Part shown: piece after piece, positions 28,048 through 35,966 of the stretch
How positions within the stretch are numbered: the stretch's first letter is position 1
Layout of the letters: every line of letters starts with the position of its first letter
Assembly: GCA_011525625.1 (NCBI GenBank)
Contig: WYAX01000012.1
Span: forward strand, 744,001-808,000
Reading direction: 5' to 3'
Length of the DNA: 64,000 bases
DNA from: Nitrospira defluvii
Lineage (GTDB): Bacteria; Nitrospirota; Nitrospiria; Nitrospirales; Nitrospiraceae
Notes under the pieces: model-generated
Seen by the model: the letters and a program-made list of their open reading frames with translations, nothing else
Told to the model about the DNA's origin: nothing
Databases searched by the model: none
Program-made: the position numbers and the translations under genes

Positions 28048-28063
28048 TCACGGATCGCCGTGA
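28048..28063. promoter_or_regulatory. Short palindrome in the leader of the exported-protein genes
   Basis: TCACGG and CCGTGA (28048-28053, 28058-28063) form a 6-bp inverted repeat with a 4-bp centre, 26 bp ahead of the ATG at 28090. It may be an operator or a small RNA hairpin; the adjacent LuxR-type regulator makes an operator attractive, but this is inference. Confidence 0.3.
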
Positions 28064-28089
28064 ACATGCGTGAGAGAGGAGGACGCACC

Positions 28090-28419
28090 ATGGAGACGAA
28101 CATGCGTCTTGCTGCTGCATTGCAGATCGTGGTCGGGTGGGCTGTCGCACTGTTCCTGGTCCCTGCCGGTGTGGCCCAGGTGATCCACCCGGATCAGATG
28201 CTCGGGACGTTCTCGCCGCAATTGGAGAGTCGGCCCGGAGACAACCCTGCCTTCACTGAATCGGCGGGGGGTGAGTCGGACAAGATGTTTGAGAGTCAGA
28301 TGCTGGCCCCGGAGATCGAGACGTCCGGTGGAATAGACATGAAGATGCTGAAGACGCCGGACAGCCACGATGCGGAGGAGGCACGGGAATCGGATCGTCA
28401 ATCGTCGGTCTCCTATTGA
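28090..28419 (+). CDS. Small exported acidic protein, function unknown
   Basis: 109 residues from the ATG at 28090, which has AGAGGAGGAC 6 nt upstream. Residues 6-30 form a signal peptide (RLAAALQIVVGWAVALFLVPAGVAQ). The mature part of about 78 residues is acidic, rich in Met, Glu, Ser and Pro, and has no Cys; it looks partly disordered. I do not recognise a family. It is first of three consecutive exported-protein genes, each with a strong ribosome binding site and about 40 bp between them, downstream of the kinase/regulator pair. Confidence 0.7.
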   Translation: METNMRLAAALQIVVGWAVALFLVPAGVAQVIHPDQMLGTFSPQLESRPGDNPAFTESAGGESDKMFESQMLAPEIETSGGIDMKMLKTPDSHDAEEARESDRQSSVSY

Positions 28420-28460
28420 TCCTGTCTCCGGGGATTGCGTCAAGAACAAGGAGGCGCACC

Positions 28461-28856
28461 ATGAACAGTCACAGAGCAGGTTACGGGTTGTGGGCCCTGG
28501 TGTTCGGATTCTGCCTGGGGACGAGCCTGCTGCTCGGACACGTCGATGCCCAACAGTCGTGGGTCGACGAAATCAACGGCTCGCTCAACTTCTACAAAAC
28601 CAGCTATCCGGGCGCGAATTGGGAGCCCTACAGCCAACGGCTGGCGGTGGTGAAGGACGCCATCGGGCGGGGAGATACCAAGACCGTCAAAACCGAGATG
28701 GGGAAGTGGTTCAAGATGTTGAGGACACGCGAGCAGGGCATCCACGATGTGGCGGCCGATGAGTTGTTCAACTTTGCCGTCATGGTCACCCCGATCCAGG
28801 AATATGGCATTGCGGTGCCACCGGCGCCGGGCCTGGGCAGTGAGCCGGGTTCCTGA
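28461..28856 (+). CDS. Small exported helical protein, function unknown
   Basis: 131 residues from the ATG at 28461 with AAGGAGG 6 nt upstream. A signal peptide spans about 1-30 (LWALVFGFCLGTSLLLGHVDAQ). The mature part begins SWVDEINGSLNFYKTSYPGAN, contains several predicted helices (RLAVVKDAIGRGDTKTVKTEM, DELFNFAVMV) and ends in a Pro/Gly-rich tail. No catalytic motif or metal site is visible. No family recognised. It sits 41 bp after the previous exported-protein gene and 40 bp before the next. Confidence 0.75.
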   Translation: MNSHRAGYGLWALVFGFCLGTSLLLGHVDAQQSWVDEINGSLNFYKTSYPGANWEPYSQRLAVVKDAIGRGDTKTVKTEMGKWFKMLRTREQGIHDVAADELFNFAVMVTPIQEYGIAVPPAPGLGSEPGS

Positions 28857-28896
28857 ACGGGAGGGCGGATCGCGAACGGCGTGAAAGGAGGGTGCC

Positions 28897-29406
28897 ATGA
28901 AGTGGACGGCGTGCCTTCTTGTCGGGGTGCTCGGAGTCGTATGGCCATTGGTGCCGGCCGGGGCGGAATCATCAGAGGGAGTAGTGCCAGGTGTGCATCT
29001 GGCCGTGAGCGGGCACATTACCAAGATCGAAAGCGGGCTATTGTTTGTGAAGATGCCGTATGGGCTGCAACTACGGACGATCAGCCCCAATAAGGCGGAT
29101 CGAGTCGGACTGCATGACGCGCGGGTCGGCGATACGGTGTGGTTGCTGGTCGATTCGGGAAACGTCCTGTTGGACGCGACCAGGCCAGGCGGGGAGGATT
29201 TTGCCAATCACAAGGTGCTGGCCGGTCGTATACAGTACGCCGATCCCTATTGGGGGGAAATCCAGATCTCGACTCCGGAGGGGTTCGAACGGTTTGAGGT
29301 GGATACGCTGGCAGGGAGCAAGCTCTCGGTGTTCCAGGAAGGGATGCCCGTGACGATCGAACTGGATGCGGATAATATGATGATCGACATCCAGTCGAAC
29401 CGGTGA
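28897..29406 (+). CDS. Exported beta-rich protein, function unknown
   Basis: 169 residues from the ATG at 28897 with AAAGGAGGG 5 nt upstream. Signal peptide about 1-23 (LLVGVLGVVWPLVPAGAES). The mature protein reads as two beta-rich halves, each with a segment of the form G-x-I-x-x-x-x-x-x-x-x-I: SGHITKIESGLLFVKMPYG and AGRIQYADPYWGEIQISTPEG. The repeat suggests a duplicated OB-like or beta-barrel fold (inference). No family recognised. Third of the three consecutive exported-protein genes. Confidence 0.75.
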   Translation: MKWTACLLVGVLGVVWPLVPAGAESSEGVVPGVHLAVSGHITKIESGLLFVKMPYGLQLRTISPNKADRVGLHDARVGDTVWLLVDSGNVLLDATRPGGEDFANHKVLAGRIQYADPYWGEIQISTPEGFERFEVDTLAGSKLSVFQEGMPVTIELDADNMMIDIQSNR

Positions 29407-29550
29407 GGGCGGAGGCTTGGCATGGGCGAACGCCTTGACTTGCTCGCACGCGACTCGTAGCATTTCCAGAGGTGTGCGCTGTTGTCCCGCTCACTTGGGC
29501 GGCAGCGCACGGTCCCCACAGCTCGCAACGCGAACGCATCAGGGTAGCCC

Positions 29551-30327
29551 ATGCGACGTCGTCTGCCGAGGATGTTGGCCTGTCTGCTGATCGGTGGGGG
29601 GCTCACCGCCATCCCGCCGACCTCAGGGTTTGAACACCCAGCCCGGTCCTCCCTTCCATTCCACACGGTGCTTGAACTCGAACAGACCGCTCGTCTACTC
29701 GCCGTGCTCCTCGACTCCGGTCGCGCGGTCATTAACGACAATCAGATGGTGTTGGAGGGCTCGCAGGGCAACGGCCTCACGCCGGAGGCTTTCGAACGGC
29801 AACTCGTGGAGATGTTCCGGGGTCGGGCCGGTATCGACCTGCACGAGCTGGACGACACAGTTCTGGCCCCACGCACCAAACGACTACTCCGGGCATTGGT
29901 TGAGACCAGCAGGGAGGTGATCGTCGATCTTCATCGAGATGTCCATCCCCAGGCTACAGGATTCACAGGCGTTATTCCCGCCGTGTTCGGGTCACGGGTG
30001 TCGGCCCGGTTCACCGATCACACAGGGGTGCGCTTGAAACAAACCTCGCTGGCGCCGCGAAACCCTGCCAACCGTCCGGACGCCTACGAACGGGGCGCCT
30101 TGGAAGCGTTTGCCGATTCCGCCTACCCTCGGGAGACCGTCATCAGTGAGATGGCCGCCGACAGCGCGTCGTTCCGCCTGATGTTCCCGCTGTATGCGAC
30201 CAGGCATTGCCTGGATTGTCATGGAGAACCCAAAGGGGTGATCGACCGCATGGGATATCCGCGAGAAGGCCTTGTCCTCGGACAAAATGCCGGGGCGATC
30301 AGCGTGCTACTGCCGGTCAAACCATGA
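29551..30327 (+). CDS. Exported DUF3365/Tll0287-like protein with one c-type heme motif
   Basis: 258 residues. A signal peptide occupies about 1-26. The body has features of DUF3365 domains: TDHTGVRLKQTSLAPRNPANRPDAYERGALEAF, then the heme c site CLDCH at 220-224 followed by GEPKGVIDRMGYPREG. Relatives of this fold bind heme c and act as redox or gas sensors, free-standing or ahead of kinases. Here the protein is periplasmic and stands alone. Its stop overlaps the ATG of the protease-SUMF1 fusion gene by 4 bp (ATGA), so both proteins are made together and may act together. Confidence 0.82.
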   Translation: MRRRLPRMLACLLIGGGLTAIPPTSGFEHPARSSLPFHTVLELEQTARLLAVLLDSGRAVINDNQMVLEGSQGNGLTPEAFERQLVEMFRGRAGIDLHELDDTVLAPRTKRLLRALVETSREVIVDLHRDVHPQATGFTGVIPAVFGSRVSARFTDHTGVRLKQTSLAPRNPANRPDAYERGALEAFADSAYPRETVISEMAADSASFRLMFPLYATRHCLDCHGEPKGVIDRMGYPREGLVLGQNAGAISVLLPVKP

Positions 30328-31931
30328 AGATCCTTCTGGTGCTACTTGCCCTTCTTCTCGGCACTGTCGACCGCGGGGAGGCCAATGAGCGCCCGCTGTT
30401 GCCGGTTGAGAAACCGGCGGGCAGCGGGGTCATCGTGCATCACGATGGCTATGTGCTTACGGCCCATCATGTGATCGCAAACGCGAAACGCATCACGATT
30501 GTGACGCCGGGAGAGTTTCGCGCGCCTGCGGTCCTCGTCAGTGTGGATGCGGGGCATGACCTGGCACTGTTGAAGGTCGAAACCGTCGGGCTCTCCGAAG
30601 CGCCGCTGGGGTATGCCGGCGCCGTGAAATTGGATCAGGAGGTGATTGCCGTCGGGTTCCAGTTCGGGTTGCGCGAAACCACGATCACCAGAGGCCATGT
30701 GGCCGCCGTGCGGACGAGAGGCGTGCAACGGGTGTTTCAGGTCGACGCGGCGGTGAACCCGGGCAACAGCGGCGGGGCGATCTTTAATCGGCAGGGTGAA
30801 GTCGTCGGGATTCTCACCGCGAAATTTACCCATCCGTCCGGCATTGTGCCCGAAGGCATGGCGTTCGCTGTGCCGATCAGTTATGCCACGCCCCTGCTGG
30901 CCAACATTCCGGACTTTGATTTTGCCGCGATCGGCAAAATCAGAAAAGAGCCCAAGAAAGGCAAGGGGAAGGGGGACCCCGTGCTGGAAATGGCGCGGAC
31001 CTCGGTACGAATCGAAACGATCCGCATGTCCGAACCGCCGGCTGTTCCGAGCCAATCGGCGGCGACGCCTCGGATTGCAGAGACGCTGCGAGGCGGGCAG
31101 CCCTCGGTCACCCGCGTCCCGGGGCCGCTGGTCCACTCGAATGAGGCGGCCGGTGAGGAGGCCATCGACCGGGTCAATGCTCAACTGCAGGCGGACCAGC
31201 AGGAGGCCATGAAACGGCTGCTGGATCAAGGTCTGACGCCCCTCCCTGGAATGGTGCTGATTCCTGCGGGGGAATTTCTGATGGGGATGGAAGACGGCCT
31301 GCCCGATGCGCGTCCCCTGCATCGCCTCTATCTGAGCGCCTACTGGATCGATCAACTGGGGGTCACGAATGGGCAGTATCGCGCCTGTGTGGACGGGGGG
31401 AGTTGTCTTCCACCGAAAGTCCGCGTGGCCTTCGACGATCCCCAGCTGGAACAACGTCCCGTGACCGATGTGACGTGGATGCAGGCGAGGACCTACTGCC
31501 AGTGGGGCGGGAAGCGGTTGCCCACGGAGGCTGAATGGGAGAAGGCCGCGCGCGGAACAGATGGCCGGCGGTATCCCTGGGGCAACAGCGACGAGGTGAT
31601 CCAGAAAAGCCGTGCGGCACTGACGGATGGAAAGGCCTCCACGAACGGCGTTGAGCCGGTGGGCATGCCGCCGGCGGCTCGTTCCCCCTATGGCGTGTCC
31701 GGCATGATCGGTCTGGTCTCGGAATGGGTGAAGGATTGGTATGCCGAAGATTTTTATCGCATCTCGCCCAGCCGAGACCCGCAAGGGCCCCTGCGCGGAA
31801 CCTTCAGAGTCTTGCGCGGCGGCAGTTGGATGGAACGGCCCCTTGAATTGCGCGCTGGGTATCGAGGCTGGGATGAGATGACTTACTGGGGCCCGACCTT
31901 GGGGTTTCGGTGCGCGGTTGATGCGCCATAA
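30324..31931 (+). CDS. Exported trypsin-like serine protease fused to SUMF1/FGE-like domain
   Basis: 535 residues from the ATG at 30324 that overlaps the heme-protein stop. A signal peptide (1-20) is followed by an HtrA-type chymotrypsin fold with a full triad: His49 in LTAHHVI, Asp79 in GHDLALLK, Ser149 in NPGNSGGAI. There is no PDZ domain. A Lys-rich and Pro/Ala linker (about 215-305) leads to a SUMF1/FGE-sulfatase domain (309-532): MVLIPAGEFLMG, LPTEAEWEKAARG, RVLRGGSW, LGFRCA. The two redox cysteines of true formylglycine-generating enzymes are missing after GGSW (SWMERPLELR), so this domain is probably a binding or carbohydrate/peptide-recognition module. Confidence 0.88.
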   Translation: MKILLVLLALLLGTVDRGEANERPLLPVEKPAGSGVIVHHDGYVLTAHHVIANAKRITIVTPGEFRAPAVLVSVDAGHDLALLKVETVGLSEAPLGYAGAVKLDQEVIAVGFQFGLRETTITRGHVAAVRTRGVQRVFQVDAAVNPGNSGGAIFNRQGEVVGILTAKFTHPSGIVPEGMAFAVPISYATPLLANIPDFDFAAIGKIRKEPKKGKGKGDPVLEMARTSVRIETIRMSEPPAVPSQSAATPRIAETLRGGQPSVTRVPGPLVHSNEAAGEEAIDRVNAQLQADQQEAMKRLLDQGLTPLPGMVLIPAGEFLMGMEDGLPDARPLHRLYLSAYWIDQLGVTNGQYRACVDGGSCLPPKVRVAFDDPQLEQRPVTDVTWMQARTYCQWGGKRLPTEAEWEKAARGTDGRRYPWGNSDEVIQKSRAALTDGKASTNGVEPVGMPPAARSPYGVSGMIGLVSEWVKDWYAEDFYRISPSRDPQGPLRGTFRVLRGGSWMERPLELRAGYRGWDEMTYWGPTLGFRCAVDAP

Positions 31932-32037
31932 GGGGTGAGGATGTAGCCCGGGTTGTTGGTGTCGCATCCCGAGCTCACTATCGCGTCCCGCCTCTTTCCC
32001 TCTTTCCCATTCTCCAGTACCATAGCCCACTCGGTAC

Positions 32038-34203
32038 ATGCTGTTACTCGGCTCGATCTTCTCGATGGCATCGTCTACACGGACAACGAAACTCTTCTCC
32101 GCGCTTGCGGTCGGCCTCGCGGTGTTCTGTCTCGTGGCAGGACTGCGGATGACCCGGTGGTTTGAGGTGGTGGAACTCAAGGCGTTGGATCATCTGGTCC
32201 GTCGCTACGCCGAACCGGCCAATGCGGATTCCAATCTTGTGCTGCTGGCCATCGATGAATCGAGCCTGGAGGCCTTCGGGCGCTGGCCCTGGCCGCGCGA
32301 TCGCTATGGGTATGTGGTGCGGTATCTCAAGCAGGCGGGTGCGCGGGCCGTCGTGTTCGATGTGATGTTTTTTGAGCCCGATGAGAATGCCGAGGAATTC
32401 GATCAGTCATTTGCCGACGACATGCAGGCGGCAGGCAATGTGTTCCTGCCGATGTTGTTCCAGGCCGAGCCCAACCACATTCCATCGGATCTGCAGGCCC
32501 GCGCAACGCTGAACGTCGAACTGCCGGAATCGGACCGGGTTGCCGCGCATCAGGCCGGAGTGAAACTACCGATTCCTGTGTTGGCCCAGCAGGCACGTGG
32601 CCTCGGCGTCATCAATCTGTCTGCCGATGCCGACGGCCCCACGAGACGAATTCCGTTGCTGGGGCAGGTGAAGGGGCAGTTCGTGCCGCACCTCTCCCTG
32701 GCGGTGGCTCGCTACCTGCTCGGGGCGGACGGGATCACCGTCACGGACGGCCGGGTACAGATCGGCAGCAGCAGCGTGCCGCTCGATGCCGATGGTCAGC
32801 TGTTGCTCCGGTGGCACGGGTCCTTGGAGGAGACGTACCACGTCCGAAAGTATTCGATCGGGCGGGTGTTACAGGCGTTTGCCCAGCAGCAAAAGGGCGA
32901 ACGTCCTGCATTAGATGCCATGATCTTTAAAGACAAGATCGTGTTCATCGCAGGGACCGCCGCCGGGTTGTACGATCTTCGGGTCACACCGTTTTCTTCC
33001 GCCACGCCGGGTGTCTTGATCCACATGGCGGCACTGGACAATCTGCTACACGGGCAGGGACTGCAGGCTGCGCCGTCCTGGTTGTTCTTGACCGTCCTCC
33101 TGTTGCTCTGCCTCACGTCGGCCGGGGCCTTCATGTTGTTCCGATCCTACCCGGCGAAATTCGGCGTCACCTTGGCGTTGGCCGTGGGCTACTACGGCCT
33201 GGTGGCCCATGCGTTCGGCGGACATGCGCGCTGGCTGGACCTTGTCTTTCCGGAGGTGGCGTTGGTCCTGACGTTCGGCACCGCGGCCACGGTCGAATAT
33301 GTGACCGAAGGGAAGCAGCGCCGGCTCATGCGCGCGGCCTTCGACAAGTACATGTCGTCCGAGGTGGTCGAGGAGATCATGCGTCACCCCGAGGCGATCA
33401 AGCTGGGGGGCGAGCAAAGGGAGATCTCGATCCTGTTTTCCGATATCGCGGGGTTCACCACGATTTCGGAAAAGATGTCGCCCGAAGATCTTGTGGCCTT
33501 GCTCAATCGCTACCTCTCGGCGATGACGACGATCATCAAGACGACCCACCGCGGCAATGTGAACAAGTATTTGGGGGACGGGATCATGGCGCTCTTCGGG
33601 GCGCCGCTCCACGATCCGAAGCATGCGTCGCTGGCTTGTTATGCCGCGCTGGACTGTCAGGCTGAATTGGCCAGACTTCGCCGCATCTGGGTGGAGGAGG
33701 GACTCCCGGAGATCGGGGCCAGAATCGGGATCAATTCCGGCCCCTGCATCGTGGGGAACATGGGATCCGAGGAGCGCATGGAATATACGGTGACGGGCGA
33801 CAGCGTCAATCTGGCGTCGCGGCTGGAAGGCGCGAGCAAATATTACGATACGTTGATCCTGGTCGGGCAGCGGACCGCCGAACTGGCCAAGAACGACGTT
33901 GAAGTGCGCGAGATCGATCTGTTACGAGTGAAAGGCAAAAAAGAGCCGGTCGTCGTGTTCGAACTCCTGGGCCGAAATGGGCAGGTGGCCGAGGCGAAAC
34001 GACGTGTCGTCGATCGGTATCTGCAGGGAATGGCGGCCTACAAACAGCGAGATTTTGAGACCGCTTGTGCTCGATTCACCGAGGCGCTTGCCTTGGATCC
34101 GTCGGATGGACCGTCACGGGTCTACGTGGAACGGTCCACCACGTACCGGCAGACACCCCCGCCGGCCGACTGGGACGGGGTGTACGAAATGACTTCAAAG
34201 TAA
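32038..34203 (+). CDS. CHASE2-domain class III adenylate cyclase
   Basis: 721 residues (ATG 32065 is an alternative). Helix 1 (about 18-37), an extracytoplasmic CHASE2 sensor (about 40-345; IDESSLEAFGRWPWPRDRYG), three membrane helices (345-425) and a cytoplasmic class III cyclase domain (455-640) follow in order. Metal-binding Asp residues lie in FSDIAGFTT and KYLGDGIMALFG, and GDSVNLASRLEG completes the site. A TPR-like C-terminus (AYKQRDFETACARFTEALALDPSD) ends the protein. It should make cAMP in response to a periplasmic or membrane signal. No ribosome binding site is evident. Confidence 0.93.
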   Translation: MLLLGSIFSMASSTRTTKLFSALAVGLAVFCLVAGLRMTRWFEVVELKALDHLVRRYAEPANADSNLVLLAIDESSLEAFGRWPWPRDRYGYVVRYLKQAGARAVVFDVMFFEPDENAEEFDQSFADDMQAAGNVFLPMLFQAEPNHIPSDLQARATLNVELPESDRVAAHQAGVKLPIPVLAQQARGLGVINLSADADGPTRRIPLLGQVKGQFVPHLSLAVARYLLGADGITVTDGRVQIGSSSVPLDADGQLLLRWHGSLEETYHVRKYSIGRVLQAFAQQQKGERPALDAMIFKDKIVFIAGTAAGLYDLRVTPFSSATPGVLIHMAALDNLLHGQGLQAAPSWLFLTVLLLLCLTSAGAFMLFRSYPAKFGVTLALAVGYYGLVAHAFGGHARWLDLVFPEVALVLTFGTAATVEYVTEGKQRRLMRAAFDKYMSSEVVEEIMRHPEAIKLGGEQREISILFSDIAGFTTISEKMSPEDLVALLNRYLSAMTTIIKTTHRGNVNKYLGDGIMALFGAPLHDPKHASLACYAALDCQAELARLRRIWVEEGLPEIGARIGINSGPCIVGNMGSEERMEYTVTGDSVNLASRLEGASKYYDTLILVGQRTAELAKNDVEVREIDLLRVKGKKEPVVVFELLGRNGQVAEAKRRVVDRYLQGMAAYKQRDFETACARFTEALALDPSDGPSRVYVERSTTYRQTPPPADWDGVYEMTSK

Positions 34204-34229
34204 GCGGTGGTGTGGAAGAGGAGGGCGCT

Positions 34230-34742
34230 GTGACACAATCACGACGATACTGGATTCCATCGGTCGCGTTCTGCGCGGTGCTGGTGACTGGAGGCCTAGC
34301 GGCGTGGGCAGAAACGGTCTACGTGCAAGCCAAGACGGCGCAACTCCGTTCGGGGAAAACCTCGTTGGATGCGGTGGTCGGCAATGTGAAGTACGGTGAC
34401 GCGCTTGATGTGATCGGCCGCGACGGCAGCTGGGTCGAGGTCAAGACGGCTGCCGGTGCCAAAGGATGGATTTTCTCGAACAAAACGTCGAGCACGAAAC
34501 CCTCCGGGACCAACGATACGCTGGCCAGGCTCGGGCACAGTATGCGCGGCGGTGACGCCTCGGCGACCACGGCATCAGCCGGAGCCAGGGGCCTGGACAA
34601 GGCGTCGGAAGGGTATGCCGATCGCACTGGCGTGTCGGCGAGGGATCGTGACGCGGTGGATCGCATGACGGCGTACCAGATTGCCGATCAGGAGGTTGAA
34701 GAGTTTCTGCGGGAAGGAGGGCTTGGCGAATATGCGAAATAA
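34230..34742 (+). CDS. Exported SH3 (SH3b)-domain protein
   Basis: 170 residues from a GTG at 34230, preceded by AGAGGAGGG. Residues 8-29 form a signal peptide. The SH3b domain (about 30-90) shows VYVQAKTAQLRSGKTSLDAVV, KYGDALDVIGRDGSWVEVK and AKGWIFSNKT. The remaining 80 residues are polar, low complexity and contain acidic helices near the C-terminus. Bacterial SH3b domains bind peptidoglycan or proteins in the periplasm. The 3' end overlaps the M48 protease gene by 11 nt, so the two are coupled and may act on the envelope together. Confidence 0.85.
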   Translation: MTQSRRYWIPSVAFCAVLVTGGLAAWAETVYVQAKTAQLRSGKTSLDAVVGNVKYGDALDVIGRDGSWVEVKTAAGAKGWIFSNKTSSTKPSGTNDTLARLGHSMRGGDASATTASAGARGLDKASEGYADRTGVSARDRDAVDRMTAYQIADQEVEEFLREGGLGEYAK

Positions 34743-35598
34743 TCACGTCGTGGCGGCAAGTCTGTTCGCCCTGTCCCTGACCGTGGCCGGTTGTGCCGAA
34801 GTGCAACGCGCCGGGGAGGATATCGCGCGGCAATCCGGCAACCCGCGGCTGGCGGGGGCTATCCATGGAGTCGGGAATGTCGTCGGCAGTCTCTTTCCTA
34901 TCGGTTATGAGGAAGAATCGTCGATCGGGCAGGCGATGGCCCTGCAGGTGGTGGCCCGTTACGGCGGTGTCGTCGACCAGCCGGAGCTGGTCCGGTACGT
35001 GAATCTTGTCGCGCGGGCCGTGGCCAATACCTCGGATCGGCCGGACATTCCCTACCGGGTGGCGATTCTGGAACATGACTCGATCAATGCCTTTGCCGCG
35101 CCGGCTGGATACATTTTTGTGACCCGCGGGCTGCTCAAGCAGGTCAGGAACGAGGCGGAACTGGCTGCCGTGCTGGGACACGAGATCGCCCATGTGAGCC
35201 AGAAACATATCCTCGATATTATTCAGCGGAGCAAGCGCCTGGCCGGGGTGACAGAGGCAGGCCTCTCCTATGCCACCAGCAACCCAGCCGCCTTCAAGAA
35301 CGTGATCGACGGGGCCGTCAAGAAACTCCTCGACGAAGGGCTGGACCAGGGGAAGGAAATGGAGGCCGATACGATCGGCGAAATCTTTGCCGCGCGAGTC
35401 GGATATGATCCGGAGGCCTATGTCGGGTTGCTGACGCGGTTGCGGGAGTTGAAGGGGGATGATCGCGCGCTGTTCAAGACGCATCCGAATTTTTCTGCGC
35501 GGATCGAAGCCGTGCAAAAAACGATACAGGGCAAACATCTCGCCCCCACCGGGGTGATCTTGCAGGAGCGGTTCTCCCGAATGACCAAGCGTGTCTAG
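34732..35598 (+). CDS. M48-family metalloprotease lipoprotein
   Basis: 288 residues from the ATG at 34732, with GGAAGGAGG upstream inside the previous gene. Lipobox LTVAGC (Cys about 21) predicts a lipoprotein. The zinc site HEIAH in AVLGHEIAHVSQKH is followed by the third ligand region EMEADTIG. Short relatives such as BepA/LoiP/YggG degrade misassembled outer-membrane proteins. No TPR domain follows, so it is closer to the LoiP type. The gene ends at a strong hairpin. Confidence 0.93.
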   Translation: MRNNHVVAASLFALSLTVAGCAEVQRAGEDIARQSGNPRLAGAIHGVGNVVGSLFPIGYEEESSIGQAMALQVVARYGGVVDQPELVRYVNLVARAVANTSDRPDIPYRVAILEHDSINAFAAPAGYIFVTRGLLKQVRNEAELAAVLGHEIAHVSQKHILDIIQRSKRLAGVTEAGLSYATSNPAAFKNVIDGAVKKLLDEGLDQGKEMEADTIGEIFAARVGYDPEAYVGLLTRLRELKGDDRALFKTHPNFSARIEAVQKTIQGKHLAPTGVILQERFSRMTKRV

Positions 35599-35599
35599 T

Positions 35600-35626
35600 G
35601 GCAGGCGGCTGAAACAGGCCGCCTGC
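35600..35626 (+). terminator. Strong hairpin directly after the M48 protease gene
   Basis: GCAGGCGGC (35601-35609) and GCCGCCTGC (35618-35626) form a perfect 9-bp stem with an 8-nt loop, 2 nt after the stop codon. No T-tract follows. The left arm with its loop (35600-35620) is also nearly an inverted repeat of 35706-35726 (20 of 21 positions), so a larger alternative structure is possible. Confidence 0.6.
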
Positions 35627-35688
35627 AGCGTTCTCGCGGCGTTCAGGGACTCGACGTACCGCAAGGGTACGCCTCGCCCCTTCACTTG

Positions 35689-35758
35689 CTGCGGCCTTGC
35701 TGGACGGCCTGTTTGAGCCGCCTGCCAGGCTGCTTCGCTTGGTCGCCAGCGGCGTTCT
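35689..35758. repeat. Intergenic direct repeat, copy A
   Basis: About 70 bp repeated at 35876-35945 with about 59 of 70 identical positions by hand alignment. The core CTGCGGCCTTGCTGGAC is identical in both copies, and CCTGTTTGAG follows one base further on. It lies in a 368-bp gene-free gap with several palindromes, suggesting a dispersed chromosomal repeat family. Confidence 0.75.
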
Positions 35759-35875
35759 CGCATCGCTGAGCGGCTTGCCGCATTGACGCGTGAAGATTGT
35801 GAAGACACCGCCCGCTCACCGGCTCGCGGGCGCGCATAAACGTGACGCTCGTTATTCCTCGCGCCGTGCGCCTCG

Positions 35876-35945
35876 CTGCGGCCTTGCTGGACAGCCTGTT
35901 TGAGCCTCCTGCCCTGCCGCTTCGATTGGCTGTCAGCAGCGTTTT
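35876..35945. repeat. Intergenic direct repeat, copy B
   Basis: Second copy of the repeat at 35689-35758, 187 bp further on and in the same orientation. It ends just before the stop codon of the minus-strand histidine kinase gene. No ORF of credible coding quality spans either copy. Confidence 0.75.
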
Positions 35946-35966
35946 CGGTTCTCCCGTAAGCCGTCC

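Noticed and set aside
30342-32180. 612-codon antisense open frame opposite the protease-SUMF1 gene
   Set aside because: The plus-strand gene is supported by catalytic motifs and coupling. The antisense frame is His/Arg/Pro-rich, as expected for a shadow frame in GC-rich DNA.
34441-35808. 455-codon antisense open frame opposite the SH3 and M48 genes
   Set aside because: The plus strand encodes a signal peptide, SH3b domain, lipobox and HEIAH motif; the antisense frame has no domain features.
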